DNA of 40,088 nucleotides from Planctomycetota bacterium (GTDB lineage: Bacteria; Planctomycetota; Phycisphaerae; Phycisphaerales; Phycisphaeraceae): the NCBI GenBank assembly GCA_026386955.1, contig JAPLMQ010000092.1:1-40088 (forward strand). The letters are read 5' to 3'. A program made the translations under genes and the position numbers. Positions 1-9,020 of this stretch are shown piece by piece; position 1 is the first letter of the stretch, and every line of letters begins with the position of its first letter. Below the pieces are notes generated by a model. The model saw nothing but the letters and a program-made list of their open reading frames with translations. It did no database searches and had not been told where the DNA came from.

Positions 1-22
1 CCCCGGCGGCGTACGCGGCGAC

Positions 23-84
23 GTGTGCCCGTGCGGTTCCAGTCGGGCGAGAGTACTCGCCCTCCTTCCACCGCACGGGCACAC
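23..84. repeat. Long perfect hairpin
   Basis: A 15-nt arm at 23-37 (GTGTGCCCGTGCGGT) is exactly complementary to 70-84. Inside it, 45-51 (GGGCGAG) pairs with 56-62 (CTCGCCC), so the stretch folds as a long two-stage hairpin. There is no T-run after it, so it is not an intrinsic terminator. It may be one end of a palindromic repeat element or a cruciform site. The function is unknown. Confidence 0.6.
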
Positions 85-278
85 GCAAGGATCAGACGCC
101 GACTCTCATATCGGGTGGACCATAAAACGGGGGCAGGTCAACATCGCGTTCATTTGCCGGTGCGATGCCCCAGATCGACGTGAATCAATTGGTTACGGCC
201 CAAACCCGTGGTTCGACACGGAAGTCAAATTTCGGAATTGATTCCGGGTTTGTGAAGGACTCGACATGACCACGGCTT

Positions 279-572
279 TCGCCCCGACGGGACGACCGAA
301 TGTAGCCATGGGGGAAAGAGGCGACAGTAGGGAACCTCTCGCAACACTGGTTGACGGCGTCCGCATGTCGACTTGCCCCGGCAGGGGCAACGGATCGGGC
401 CCGCGGCCGCCGCACTGTTGATGTTGCGTGCAAGCCGCCCCGCGGCGCAACACATCCGCTGCCCCTGCCGGGGCAGAAGACATGGGGCATCAAGATCCAC
501 GGGTTCCGCGATTCTCGCTGGCGCTCGGCTCGCTCCACCCGTGGCTACATTCGATTGCCCCTCCGGGGCAAG
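279..572. repeat. Hairpin-ended inverted repeat element (outer)
   Basis: The two ends are inverted copies of one sequence. The left end at about 281-311 has a GCCCCG..GGGAC hairpin followed by CGAATGTAGCCA. The right end, read on the minus strand from 571, has a TTGCCCC-GGA-GGGGCAA hairpin followed by the same CGAATGTAGCCA. The layout, two hairpins facing each other with a non-coding core, recurs across this window. The core is interrupted by another element at 373-476. Confidence 0.6.
373..476. repeat. Hairpin-ended inverted repeat element (nested)
   Basis: The left end at 373-390 folds as TTGCCCC-GGCA-GGGGCAA. The right end at 459-476 is its inverted copy with one or two changes, and the homology continues a few bases inward (CGGAT / ATCCG). 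The element is about 104 bp, has no coding capacity, and sits inside the larger element 279-572, which suggests a later insertion. Confidence 0.65.
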
Positions 573-1047
573 AGCAGAAATCGGAACGCCTCGCTCCGTC
601 CTGGGTTTTGCGTCGGTTGACTCGACGCAGACTCGCCTCGGGGCGCGCCCATCGAACTCGCATTCCGCGGTCCGCGACACCGACACCGACGCAAGGAGCG
701 TCGTTCGCCCCGCCATTCGTTCCCACCCGGGGCGAAGACTCGGACATCGACCGGCCCTTGCACCCTCGCCTCGACTCCGACGGCGCTCCGCGCCCCGATC
801 GGATGAACCCGACGCAAGCGAATGATGTCGCCGGCGTCGCAGGGGCGGCGGCGCGGGGAGGCGTTGAGCGACACAGAGTGGGCACCAAGCGGCACAATAA
901 AGAGCTCTCCACCCTCGAAATTCCGCTGCAATCGAGGGTCATTGTCCGGGAATTTCCGGACACCGCGCCGAGGAATCAGGGGTTATGATCGAATTCCGCC
1001 CCGCGAAAAACGCGACTTGCGCGCCTGGGAATCGGGTCCATGAGGGC

Positions 1048-1076
1048 GTGCCGCGCGCGAAAATGGTTCCTATAGT
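1048..1076 (+). promoter_or_regulatory. Weak sigma70-type promoter candidate
   Basis: A TATAGT hexamer lies at 1071-1076, 17 nt after a poor -35 (GTGCCG, 1048-1053). It would give a leader of about 36 nt before the ATG at 1119. Only the -10 is convincing. Confidence 0.3.
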
Positions 1077-1118
1077 TGTCGCGTGCGGCCGTGGTCCGAT
1101 CTCAGAGGGAACCCCCGG

Positions 1119-2384
1119 ATGGAAGCCCCCCTTCCCGCCAATGAGGCGCAGCGGCTCGCTTCGCTGCGCGAGTTGAAGGTCCTCGACACCGATCCGGAGC
1201 GGGCCTACGACGACCTGACGCGGATCGCCTCGCAGATCTGCGGGACGCCGATCGCGTTGGTGAGCCTGATCGACGCCGACCGGCAGTGGTTCAAGGCCAA
1301 GGTGGGGGTGGAGGCGAGCAGCACGCCGCGGTCGGTGGCGTTCTGCGCCCACGCGATCCTCGGACGGGAGATTTTCACCGTGCCCGACGCGACGGCCGAC
1401 GCGCGGTTCCGCGACAACCCGCTGGTGACGGGCGACACGGGCATCCGGTTTTATGCCGGGGCGCCGCTGGTTACGGGGGACGGGATGGCGTTGGGCACGC
1501 TCTGCGTGATCGACCGCACCCCGCGCGATCTCTCGCCCGACCAGCGCGAGGCTCTGGGGGCGCTGGGACGGCAGATCGTCGCCCAGCTCGAGCTGAGGCG
1601 GATGAACTTCCGGATGAAGAGCGACCTGGCCGCCGCGGCCCGCGTGCAGCAGGCCCACCTGCCCAGCGGCATGCCCGCGACGGAGAGCCTCCGCTCCGCC
1701 TGGGTCTACCAGCCCTGCGACGAACTGGGGGGCGACATCCTCAACATCTTCGCGCTCGACGAACACACAGTCGGGTTCTACCTGCTCGACGTCAGCGGGC
1801 ACGGCGTAGCGGCGTCGCTCATGTCGGTCGCCGCGAGCCGGCTCCTGCAACCGCTGGAGACGGAGAACTCCCTGGTGCGCCGCCGCGAGGGACCACGCAA
1901 GCCTTGGAAGGTCACGCCCCCCGCCGATGTGGCCGTGGCCCTGAACCAGCGCTTTGCCTTCGACGTCTCGATCCAGCAGTACTTCACCATCCTTTATGGA
2001 GTGATCGACCTGCAGACGTTCCAGGCCAGGATCGTCTCCGCGGGGCATCCCGGACCGGTCCACAGCAGACGAGGACAACCGGCCCGCATGATCGAAGTCG
2101 AAGGGCTGCCGATCGGGTTCAACGAGACCGCGGCCTACGATGAAGTCGTCCTCCAGATGAGCCCGGGCGATCGGCTTTACCTGCACTCGGACGGCGTGAC
2201 GGAGGCGATGAACGGCGATTCGGAACTGTTCGGCTCCGAGCGCCTGCTCGGGGAGATCAATCGCGTGCATGGGTTACCCTTGGCGGAGAGCGTCAAGGCG
2301 ATCAGCATCGCAGCCGATGTTTGGAGCAAGCACGACCTCAAGGATGACGTGTCGATTTTGGCGCTGGAATTGATCGAGCCGTAA
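1119..2384 (+). CDS. GAF-domain PP2C/SpoIIE-type protein phosphatase
   Basis: Cytoplasmic signalling protein of 421 residues with no membrane segment. Residues about 25-165 form a GAF domain of the kind found at the N-terminus of many sensor kinases and phosphatases. Residues about 200-420 form a PP2C-like serine/threonine phosphatase of the SpoIIE/RsbU class, with the metal-binding GGD and DVSGHG motifs, SAGHPGP, the SDGVTE motif and a terminal KDDVS. Such proteins usually dephosphorylate an anti-sigma-factor antagonist in partner-switching pathways; that role is inferred, as no antagonist or anti-sigma gene is in the window. I chose ATG 1119 over the in-frame GTG 1083 because GAGGGA at 1105-1110 sits 8 nt upstream. 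The gene stands alone, followed by a terminator candidate. Confidence 0.88.
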   Translation: MEAPLPANEAQRLASLRELKVLDTDPERAYDDLTRIASQICGTPIALVSLIDADRQWFKAKVGVEASSTPRSVAFCAHAILGREIFTVPDATADARFRDNPLVTGDTGIRFYAGAPLVTGDGMALGTLCVIDRTPRDLSPDQREALGALGRQIVAQLELRRMNFRMKSDLAAAARVQQAHLPSGMPATESLRSAWVYQPCDELGGDILNIFALDEHTVGFYLLDVSGHGVAASLMSVAASRLLQPLETENSLVRRREGPRKPWKVTPPADVAVALNQRFAFDVSIQQYFTILYGVIDLQTFQARIVSAGHPGPVHSRRGQPARMIEVEGLPIGFNETAAYDEVVLQMSPGDRLYLHSDGVTEAMNGDSELFGSERLLGEINRVHGLPLAESVKAISIAADVWSKHDLKDDVSILALELIEP

Positions 2385-2867
2385 CATGAAACGCATGAGA
2401 CGATGCGAGGATGGGGTGACAAGGCGATTGTCGGTCTTCATTGATTTAGGCCTTAAGCAACGATCGAAAACCCGCCCGGCAAGGGGTTTTTGACGAGACA
2501 ACGAGACCAGCCGAGCGCGCATCGATTTCCATCTGTCCATTGCCTAATTTGCCGTTATTCTGTTGGTTAATGACTCAATCGCCGATATGCTCTGAGTTGA
2601 GGCCACGCTGAACACGATGCGATTGCGATTGTCGGTCGGCCTCTTCCATGCTTCCCTCGGTTCTCGTCAGTGACGGTTGCGGCAGGCATTCGCCAGACTT
2701 CAAATGAGATCTGGCTTGAGTGCCTGAAAACAACGAGAACCGATTAGACAGTTAGATTTCGGCTGGTTCGATGCGGTGCGGGTGGCGGACGGAACAGCAA
2801 GCGGCCCAGTTCTCTCGGCAGCCGATCTGGTTGCTTCTGGGCGATCTCAAAACGCAAGGCGTTCACC
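2385..2867 (+). other. Intergenic region before the pseudopilus operon
   Basis: This stretch is visibly less GC-rich than the genes around it. It contains a terminator candidate (2467-2491). A weak promoter-like pair, TTGCGG at 2677-2682 and TCAAAT at 2700-2705 with 17-nt spacing, is the best candidate I see for the operon starting at 2868, but it is poor. I see no gene. Confidence 0.5.
2467..2491 (+). terminator. Candidate intrinsic terminator
   Basis: AAAACCC (2467-2473) pairs with GGGTTTT (2484-2490), and the right arm ends in a run of five T. It lies about 80 nt after the phosphatase stop. The stem is short, so strength is uncertain. Confidence 0.4.
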
Positions 2868-4694
2868 GTGGCCGAAAACAAACCTCCCACTCCCGGAACC
2901 CCCGGAACCCCGGGCTCGAAGCCCGCTCCCACCGGCGCGCTGCCCACGTTGACCTCCGCGGACTTGGCCCAGCTCAAGGGGCGCAAGATCGGCCGCATCC
3001 TCACCAAGATGGGCAAGGTCACCCGCGAGCAGGTCCAGGAAGCGCTCGATCTCCAAACCCAGCGCCGGCTGCCCCTCGGCCAACTCCTCATCGAACTCGG
3101 CTACGTCAAGGAAGAGGACGTCAGCGCCGCCCTCGCCGCCCAGGCGGGCATGGAGACGATGGACCTCGACAAGATCGAGGTCGCGCCCGAAGTGGTCAAG
3201 ATCCTCCCGGTCGAGACCGCCCAGGCCTACCAAGTCGTCCCGCTCCAATACGACGACCGGACCAACACGCTCACCGTCGCCCTCAAGTCGGCGAACAACT
3301 TCCGCGCGATCGACGACCTCCGCCTGCTCATGGGCTACAACGTCAAGCCCGTCGTCGCCGACCCCAGCCAGGTCGACCGCCTGCTGACCAAGCTCTACGG
3401 CAAGGAGCAGGCCTCGCTCGAGACGTTGATCAACGAGCTGTCCGAGGACGACAAGTTCGACGACTTGAAGTACATGAAGGAGAACTCGCAGAGCATCGAC
3501 CTCGAGGCCCTGATCGAGGCGGCCGAGGACAACAAGGTCAAGCGGCTGCTGAACCTCGTGCTGATGCAGGCGATCAAGGACAAGGCCTCCGACATCCACT
3601 TCGAGCCCTTCGAGGACGAGTTCAAGATGCGGTACCGCATCGACGGCGTCCTCTACGAGATGCTCCCCCCGCCCAAGTACCTCGCCCTCCCGGTGGTCAG
3701 CCGCGTGAAGGTCATGGCGAACCTCGACATCGCCGAGCGCCGCCTCCCGCAGGACGGCCGCATCGAGCTGGCGGTCAACGGCCAGCCGGTCGACCTCCGC
3801 GTCGCCATCCTCCCGACGATGTTCGGCGAGTCGGTCGTCATGCGTGTCCTCGACCGGTCCGCCGTCTCGCTCGACTTGAACCGCGTGGGCCTCCGCCCCG
3901 ACGACCTGGGCGTCGTCCGCCAGCTCATCAACAAGCCCAACGGCATCGTGATCGTCACCGGGCACACCGGCTCGGGCAAGACCACCACGCTCTACGCCGC
4001 GCTCAACGAGCTCAACACGATCGATTGCAAGATCCTCACCGCGGAAGATCCCGTCGAATACGACATCTACGGGATGGTCCAGGTGCAGATCAACGCCGAC
4101 GTCGGGCTGACCTTCGCCCGCGCCCTGCGCAGCTTCCTCCGCCAAGACCCCGACATCGTCCTGATCGGCGAGACCCGCGACCTCGAGACCGCGCAGATCG
4201 GCGTGCAGGCCTCGCTCACCGGCCACCTGGTCTTCTCCACGCTCCACACCAACGACGCCCCGAGCTCCATCGCCCGCATGCTCGACCTGGGGCTCGACTC
4301 GTTCCTCATCACCGCGACGCTCGAGGGCATCATCGCCCAGCGGCTGGTCCGCAAGATCTGCCCGCGCTGCAAGGAGGCCTACGAGCCCGCCGACGAGCAC
4401 CTGATGGAGCTGGGCCTGACGCGCGACGATGTCCAGGGCAAGACGTTCTACCGCGGCGTCGGCTGCGAATACTGCAACAACACGGCCTACAAGGGCCGGC
4501 AGGGCATCTTCGAGCTGATGCTGCTCACCGACGACATCCGCGAGATGATCATGCAGAACGCCTCGTCCCAGCAGCTCCGCGTCGCGCTGCGCAAGAAGGG
4601 GATGCGCTCGCTGCGCCAAAGTGGGCTGATGGCGATCTTCGACGGCGCGACCTCCATCGACGAAGTGGTGAAGGAGACCGTCGTCGAGGAATGA
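2868..4694 (+). CDS. gspE: GspE/PilB-type assembly ATPase
   Basis: Cytoplasmic hexameric ATPase that powers pseudopilus or pilus assembly (608 residues). A Pro/Thr-rich stretch of about 25 residues precedes an MshE/GspE N-terminal domain (about 32-180). The ATPase core has Walker A GHTGSGKTTT at about 365, the Walker B region DIVLIGETRD at about 428, and the usual His box (STLHTND). A tetracysteine zinc site follows: CPRC at about 496 and CEYC at about 531. Length and motif order are those of GspE/PilB rather than the retraction ATPase PilT, which lacks the N-domain and zinc site. The start is GTG 2868 with AAGG 8 nt upstream. It is the first gene of the pseudopilin operon; the next gene begins 141 nt later. 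Confidence 0.95.
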   Translation: MAENKPPTPGTPGTPGSKPAPTGALPTLTSADLAQLKGRKIGRILTKMGKVTREQVQEALDLQTQRRLPLGQLLIELGYVKEEDVSAALAAQAGMETMDLDKIEVAPEVVKILPVETAQAYQVVPLQYDDRTNTLTVALKSANNFRAIDDLRLLMGYNVKPVVADPSQVDRLLTKLYGKEQASLETLINELSEDDKFDDLKYMKENSQSIDLEALIEAAEDNKVKRLLNLVLMQAIKDKASDIHFEPFEDEFKMRYRIDGVLYEMLPPPKYLALPVVSRVKVMANLDIAERRLPQDGRIELAVNGQPVDLRVAILPTMFGESVVMRVLDRSAVSLDLNRVGLRPDDLGVVRQLINKPNGIVIVTGHTGSGKTTTLYAALNELNTIDCKILTAEDPVEYDIYGMVQVQINADVGLTFARALRSFLRQDPDIVLIGETRDLETAQIGVQASLTGHLVFSTLHTNDAPSSIARMLDLGLDSFLITATLEGIIAQRLVRKICPRCKEAYEPADEHLMELGLTRDDVQGKTFYRGVGCEYCNNTAYKGRQGIFELMLLTDDIREMIMQNASSQQLRVALRKKGMRSLRQSGLMAIFDGATSIDEVVKETVVEE

Positions 4695-4835
4695 CCTCCA
4701 CGAGCCCGGCCGCCTCGCCTGACGACCGCCCGAATCCGTCCCGACTCGATCCCGACAACGTCCTGAACCCGTCCCGCATCCGCCTCTCCGACCGACACGT
4801 CACCCCCCGACCGGCCAACGACCACGGAGCCCGCC

Positions 4836-6137
4836 ATGCCGACGTTCTCATACGAAGCACTCGACGAAGCCGGGAAGCCCACCAAGGACACGATCGTCGC
4901 CGCCAACACCGAGGAGGCGATCGCCCGCATCCGCAGCAAGAAGCTCTTCCCCACCTCGGTGCGCGAGCAGAAGGTCGCCAAGAAGAAATCGGGCGGCGGA
5001 GCAGGCGCGGGCCCCCCGGGCACGCCCGGCGGGGGCAAGAAGCCCAAGTCCAGCCTTTCTAACATCTCCATCGGCGGCGTCAGCCGCAAGGGCCTGACGA
5101 CCTTCACCCGCCAGCTCTCGACGCTGCAGGACGCCGGCCTGCCCATCCTCCGCTCGCTGTCGATCCTCGAGCAGCAGCAGAAGCCCGGGCTCTTCAAGAA
5201 CATCATCGCCGGCGTCCATGAGGACGTCTCCAGCGGCTCGACCCTCTCCGACGCCATGGCCCAGCACCCCAAGGCCTTCGACCGCCTCTACTGCAAGATG
5301 ATCGCGGCGGGCGAGGTCGGCGGCGTGCTCGACCTGATCCTCCAGCGCCTCGCGGAGTTCATGGAAAAGGCCGCCAAGCTCAAGGGCCGCATCATCGGCG
5401 CCATGATCTACCCCGCGGTGGTCATCTCCGTCGCCGCCCTGATCGTCACCGGCATCATGCTCCTGATCGTGCCCAAGTTCGAGAAGATCTTCGAGGACTT
5501 CCAGACCACCCTGCCCCCCCTGACCCTCTTCCTCATGCGCCTCTCCCGCTGGCTGGGCGGAACGCTCTACCCAAGCCAGATGATCCCCGGGGCCGTCTTC
5601 ATCGTCGTCGGCCCCTTCGTCGCGTTCTTCGTCCTCAAGTTCGTGCGCAAGACACCACTGGGAAAAGCGATCGTCGACACAGGTGTGCTCTACCTGCCGG
5701 TCGCCGGAAAGCTCATCACCAAATCGACCATCGCCCGCTTCACCCGCACCTTGGGCACGCTGATCAACGCCGGCGTGCCCATCCTCGACGCCATCCTCAT
5801 CACCCGCGACACCACCGCCAACTACGTCTACGTCAAGGCCCTCGACAAGGTCCATGACTCCGTCCGCCAGGGCGAGAGCTTCGCCGAGCCGCTCCGCCAG
5901 TCGAAGACCTGCGACTCGATCGTGGTCAACATGATCGACGTCGGCGAGGAGACCGGCGACCTCGACAAGATGCTCATGAAGATCGCCGACAACTACGACG
6001 AAGAGGTCGACGTTATGGTCGACAGCCTCGTCTCCCTGCTCGAACCCATCATGGTCGTCCTCCTGGGTGCCATCGTCGGCTTCATCGTCGTCGCCCTGTT
6101 CCTCCCGATGGTCAAGCTGATCAGCGCCCTGACCTGA
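4836..6137 (+). CDS. gspF: GspF/PilC-type inner-membrane platform protein
   Basis: Inner-membrane protein of 433 residues on which the assembly ATPase acts. Two T2SSF repeats are visible, about 88-211 and 295-425, each with the QLSTLQDAG- or TLGTLINAG-type helical start. Membrane segments are at about 191-213, 250-270 and 400-428. The N-terminal 45 residues match the usual F-protein start (FSYEALDEAGK). Between them and the first repeat lies a Gly/Pro/Lys-rich linker (about 48-72) longer than usual. The gene directly follows the ATPase gene, as in T2SS and type IV pilus operons. I cannot distinguish T2SS from a pilus system by this gene alone; the pseudopilins downstream favour T2SS-like. Confidence 0.95.
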   Translation: MPTFSYEALDEAGKPTKDTIVAANTEEAIARIRSKKLFPTSVREQKVAKKKSGGGAGAGPPGTPGGGKKPKSSLSNISIGGVSRKGLTTFTRQLSTLQDAGLPILRSLSILEQQQKPGLFKNIIAGVHEDVSSGSTLSDAMAQHPKAFDRLYCKMIAAGEVGGVLDLILQRLAEFMEKAAKLKGRIIGAMIYPAVVISVAALIVTGIMLLIVPKFEKIFEDFQTTLPPLTLFLMRLSRWLGGTLYPSQMIPGAVFIVVGPFVAFFVLKFVRKTPLGKAIVDTGVLYLPVAGKLITKSTIARFTRTLGTLINAGVPILDAILITRDTTANYVYVKALDKVHDSVRQGESFAEPLRQSKTCDSIVVNMIDVGEETGDLDKMLMKIADNYDEEVDVMVDSLVSLLEPIMVVLLGAIVGFIVVALFLPMVKLISALT

Positions 6138-6227
6138 GACCCATCCCCTCGGCCCCCGAGCCGCGCGGGGCGACGTGCAGACGCCGCCCCGCGCCCGCTC
6201 CATCGCCCGGCTCCACCAGGCACGCCC

Positions 6228-6782
6228 ATGGTCCACCCCCAGACCCAACCCGACGCCCATCCCGCCCCCGGGGCCGCCGCCCAAGCCCCGCGGCGCCGAC
6301 GCGGCATGACGCTCATCGAGCTCTGCGCCGCCGCCGCCGCGCTCACGGCGGTCATGGCCGGCGTGGTCTGGGCGAGCAACGCCCTCCGCGTCGGGCAGGC
6401 CGAGCGCCAGACCCGACAGACCCTCGCCATCCTGCGCCAGGCGCTGGTCCGCTACCACAACGCCCATCACAGCTGGCCCCAGGGCCCCGCCTCCGCGGTG
6501 CTCGCGACGTTCGTGGGCGACCCCAAGCTCAAGCTCATCCTCGCCGACGTCCTCATCGGCGCGGACCCCGCGGGCAGGCTCTTCGTCCGCGACGGGTTCG
6601 GGCAGGCGATCCACTACGTCGGCCCCGGCACCGGCGCGTCCGCCCAAGCTCAAGAGGAGTCCTGGCAGCAGCCCGACTTCGTCTCCGCCGGGCCCGACGG
6701 CCTCCTGGGCGACGTCACCGCCAACCACTCCGGGCGATCCGACAACATCTACGGCTCCGACACGGAGACATCCGGCCAATGA
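6228..6782 (+). CDS. GspG-type pseudopilin
   Basis: Pseudopilin of 184 residues. A long, Arg-ending leader (26 residues) is followed by the prepilin peptidase site G26|MTLIE, with Glu at mature position +5 and then a hydrophobic helix to about residue 47. The C-terminal part (FGQAIHYVGPGTG, then AGPDGLLGD) resembles the calcium-loop end of GspG major pseudopilins. It is processed by a GspO/PilD peptidase, not encoded here. The start is ATG 6228. The stop overlaps the next start by 4 nt (ATGA), indicating translational coupling. It may be the major pseudopilin, but two GspG-like genes are adjacent and I cannot say which is major. Confidence 0.85.
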   Translation: MVHPQTQPDAHPAPGAAAQAPRRRRGMTLIELCAAAAALTAVMAGVVWASNALRVGQAERQTRQTLAILRQALVRYHNAHHSWPQGPASAVLATFVGDPKLKLILADVLIGADPAGRLFVRDGFGQAIHYVGPGTGASAQAQEESWQQPDFVSAGPDGLLGDVTANHSGRSDNIYGSDTETSGQ

Positions 6783-7462
6783 ACACCCGCGCCCGCCGCC
6801 TCTCGCCACGCCCGCTTCCGCGCCGCAGTCCGCGACGTCGATCCGGCTTCACCATCCTCGAAGTCCTGATGGTGATCTCCATCGCGGCGATCCTCTTGGC
6901 TCTCCTGATCACCGGGACCTCCGCGACCATCAACTGGTCCCGGGCCCGCCAGGCCCACGCCACGCTCGCCCACCTCGACGCCATCGTCGACGGGTACTAC
7001 CGCCAGACGGGCAAATACTTCGACGGCACCGTCGCCACCACCAGCGACTTCATCATCGAGGCGCAGACGGTCGTCGGCACCCCGGACGACAACAACTCGA
7101 CCACTTCCGGCGACACCGACCTGATCACCCCGCTTGGGAAGGCCTTGCAGAAGGTCAGCACGGGCTACGAAGTGATTGACCCCTGGGGCCACCCCATCCG
7201 CATGTACAACCCCAACGCCGTCGGCGTAACCGCGCTGCGCCCCGCCTTCCTCTCCTTCGGGCCCAACGGAATCAACGACAGCAGTGGTCTCACAAACTGG
7301 GCTCCGGGCCAAGCCTACGCCGTGGGCACCATGGTGATCGCCAACAACGCCACCTGGACCTGCACCGCCGCCCACACCTCGGCCACGAACAACGGGCCGG
7401 GCGCTTCGGGCGGGGCGTGGACCATCACAGACGACATCATCAGCGCCGGAGGTGCCCAGTGA
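6779..7462 (+). CDS. GspG-like pseudopilin with chitin-binding-like C-terminal insert
   Basis: Pseudopilin of 227 residues. The processing site is G23|FTILE, with Glu28 at +5, after a very Arg-rich leader. The body carries the GspG hallmark DPWGHPIRMYNP and then FLSFGPNGIND. About 45 residues are inserted there, before a terminal TDDIIS that looks like the rest of the GspG calcium loop. The insert (about 175-217) begins NWAPGQAYAVGTMV and contains TWTCTAAHTS and a final AW. This is the aromatic/Gly pattern of CBM5/12 carbohydrate-binding modules, many of which bind chitin or occur in phage tail fibres. The assignment rests on pattern recognition, not a search. The gene overlaps both neighbours by 4 nt. 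Confidence 0.8.
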   Translation: MNTRARRLSPRPLPRRSPRRRSGFTILEVLMVISIAAILLALLITGTSATINWSRARQAHATLAHLDAIVDGYYRQTGKYFDGTVATTSDFIIEAQTVVGTPDDNNSTTSGDTDLITPLGKALQKVSTGYEVIDPWGHPIRMYNPNAVGVTALRPAFLSFGPNGINDSSGLTNWAPGQAYAVGTMVIANNATWTCTAAHTSATNNGPGASGGAWTITDDIISAGGAQ

Positions 7463-8241
7463 CGCGTCCGAACCCAACCCGCCTGGAACCCGCATTCGCC
7501 CGGCGGCTCCGCGCCTTCACGCTCATCGAGCTGCTGATGGTCGTCGCCGTCATCTCGATCCTGCTCGCCTCGTCGGTGCCGCTGGTCCGCGCGGTCCTGC
7601 AGGCCAACGCGCTCGACAGCGGGCTCAACCAGGTCTCGGCGGCGCTCAACACCGCCCGCGCCGTCGCCCTCCGCGACGGCACCGACGCCGCGGTCTTCGT
7701 CCTGGGCAACCCCTCCGACGGGCGGGTGAACCTCCGCATCGTCAAATTCACCGGCACGATCACCGGCGCGGGCAAGATGCGCTTCACCGACCTCGACGAC
7801 CGCCCGCCCGAGCGCCTCCCACTCAACATCGGCATCCGCGGCTACAGCCCCACCCCCATCGCCCTCCCCGGCGCCCGCACCACCAATTGGACCGTGCCCG
7901 CCCCCTTCGCCTACGACCCCAACACCCCCGGCGCCCTCCAGAGCACCGTCTACTTCGCCGTCTGGTTCGGCTCCGACGGCACCACCCGCACCAGCACGCC
8001 CGCGGGCGTCAGCACCATCGAGTACCAGCCCGTCGCCGGCGGGCTCACCCCCGTCCTCGACGCCCAGCCCGTCCCCCTCCTGCTCATCTACGACGACCAC
8101 GCCTTCGGCGAATACTTCGCCGGCCTCGCCCCGGCGACCCCCACGATCGACAACTGGATCACCGACCCGGGCATCAGCACCAAGACCACCATCCGACTCG
8201 TGAACTTCAACCGCTACAGCGGCCTGATCGTCAACAGGTGA
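7459..8241 (+). CDS. GspH-like minor pseudopilin
   Basis: Minor pseudopilin of 260 residues. The start is GTG 7459, which overlaps the previous stop (GTGA). A perfect GGAGG at 7448-7452 lies 6 nt upstream. The N-terminal motif is A19|FTLIE with Glu24 at +5, followed by the hydrophobic helix. The residue before the cleavage site is Ala, where Gly is the norm. The remainder is a GspH/FimT-like beta-rich body (STARAVALRDG-type helix, then strands). In T2SS, GspH sits near the pseudopilus tip. The C-terminal half matches nothing I recognise. Confidence 0.78.
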   Translation: MTRPNPTRLEPAFARRLRAFTLIELLMVVAVISILLASSVPLVRAVLQANALDSGLNQVSAALNTARAVALRDGTDAAVFVLGNPSDGRVNLRIVKFTGTITGAGKMRFTDLDDRPPERLPLNIGIRGYSPTPIALPGARTTNWTVPAPFAYDPNTPGALQSTVYFAVWFGSDGTTRTSTPAGVSTIEYQPVAGGLTPVLDAQPVPLLLIYDDHAFGEYFAGLAPATPTIDNWITDPGISTKTTIRLVNFNRYSGLIVNR

Positions 8242-8246
8242 AATCC

Positions 8247-9020
8247 ATGGCCAACGCTCCAAAGCAAAACGCCTCCGCGCCCACCGCCGCCGCCCGCCGC
8301 GCACCGGGGGCCGGCTTCTCCCTCATCGAGGTCCTGCTGGCGATGGCGATCCTGACCATCGGGATCATCTCCGTCACCTCGCTCTTCCCCGTCGCCGCCG
8401 CCCAGCAGCGCCGCGCCATCGACGACACCCAGGGCGTCATCATCGGACGCAACGTGCTGAGCGTCCTGCGCGTGCGCGGGACGAGCTTCCTGGGCCTGTC
8501 GACCACCAATTTCTACCAGGTGATCCCCGCACCTCCCCTGCTTCCCCTGGTCAACGCCAACAGCGTCTACACCGACCCCAGCGGCACCTACGCCTATTCG
8601 GTGGCTGCGCGGTATCGCAACGCCGGCGACCCGATCGACGTCGCGGTCTTCGTCTACCGCACCGCGGGGGCCAAGCCCGCCAGCGCCTACCTCGGGCGCA
8701 TCGACTCCTACACGTTCCCCGCCATCGTGCCCGCCATGATCTCGACGACCAACGGCTCGATCGCACTCGACCCCAACCTCGCCGCCCGCGACGCCAGCTA
8801 CAACGACGGCTTCGGCCACCACAACTTCCGCGCCGGCGACCGCAACCAACTGGTCCTCTACGTCGCCGACGACAACACGCAGGCCCCCTTCGTCGGCCGC
8901 GTCGTGAAGGACAACGTCCTCGACACCCCGCCCTACACCCTCAACGGGTCGCTCTACGGCACGCAGATCATGAGCCTTCCCCAACGGGCCGTCGCCATCG
9001 TCACGGGAACCGTCCAATGA
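8247..9020 (+). CDS. GspI/PilV-like minor pseudopilin
   Basis: Minor pseudopilin of 257 residues. The site is G23|FSLIEVLLAMAIL with Glu28 at +5, typical of the GspI/PilV class (short spacing, then SLFPVAAAQQ). AGGTGA at 8236-8241 serves as ribosome site 5 nt before ATG 8247, overlapping the previous stop. In T2SS, GspI forms the tip complex with GspJ and GspK, and here the three are consecutive. The body beyond the helix is larger than classical GspI (about 120 residues) and of unknown fold. It overlaps the next gene by 4 nt (ATGA). Confidence 0.8.
   Translation: MANAPKQNASAPTAAARRAPGAGFSLIEVLLAMAILTIGIISVTSLFPVAAAQQRRAIDDTQGVIIGRNVLSVLRVRGTSFLGLSTTNFYQVIPAPPLLPLVNANSVYTDPSGTYAYSVAARYRNAGDPIDVAVFVYRTAGAKPASAYLGRIDSYTFPAIVPAMISTTNGSIALDPNLAARDASYNDGFGHHNFRAGDRNQLVLYVADDNTQAPFVGRVVKDNVLDTPPYTLNGSLYGTQIMSLPQRAVAIVTGTVQ

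Larger units (their letters stand above)
1..1118. other. Non-coding left region
   Basis: No open frame here has the codon pattern of the neighbouring genes or a recognisable product. The stretch holds palindromic repeats (23-84, 279-572 with 373-476 nested inside), two tandem hairpins (911-918/932-939 and 943-949/956-962) and a weak promoter candidate in front of the phosphatase gene. Nothing else is supported. Confidence 0.7.

Noticed and set aside
23..84. Hairpin considered as an intrinsic terminator
   Set aside because: No T-run follows on either strand.
185..988. Overlapping short open frames in the first kilobase
   Set aside because: They read through palindromic repeats, are Arg/Pro-rich in all frames and have no convincing ribosome site.
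4848..6809. A 653-residue open frame on the minus strand across the gspF and pseudopilin genes
   Set aside because: The encoded sequence is Asp/Gly/Val-rich with no known motifs and mirrors the opposite-strand genes, a usual artefact of high-GC coding DNA.
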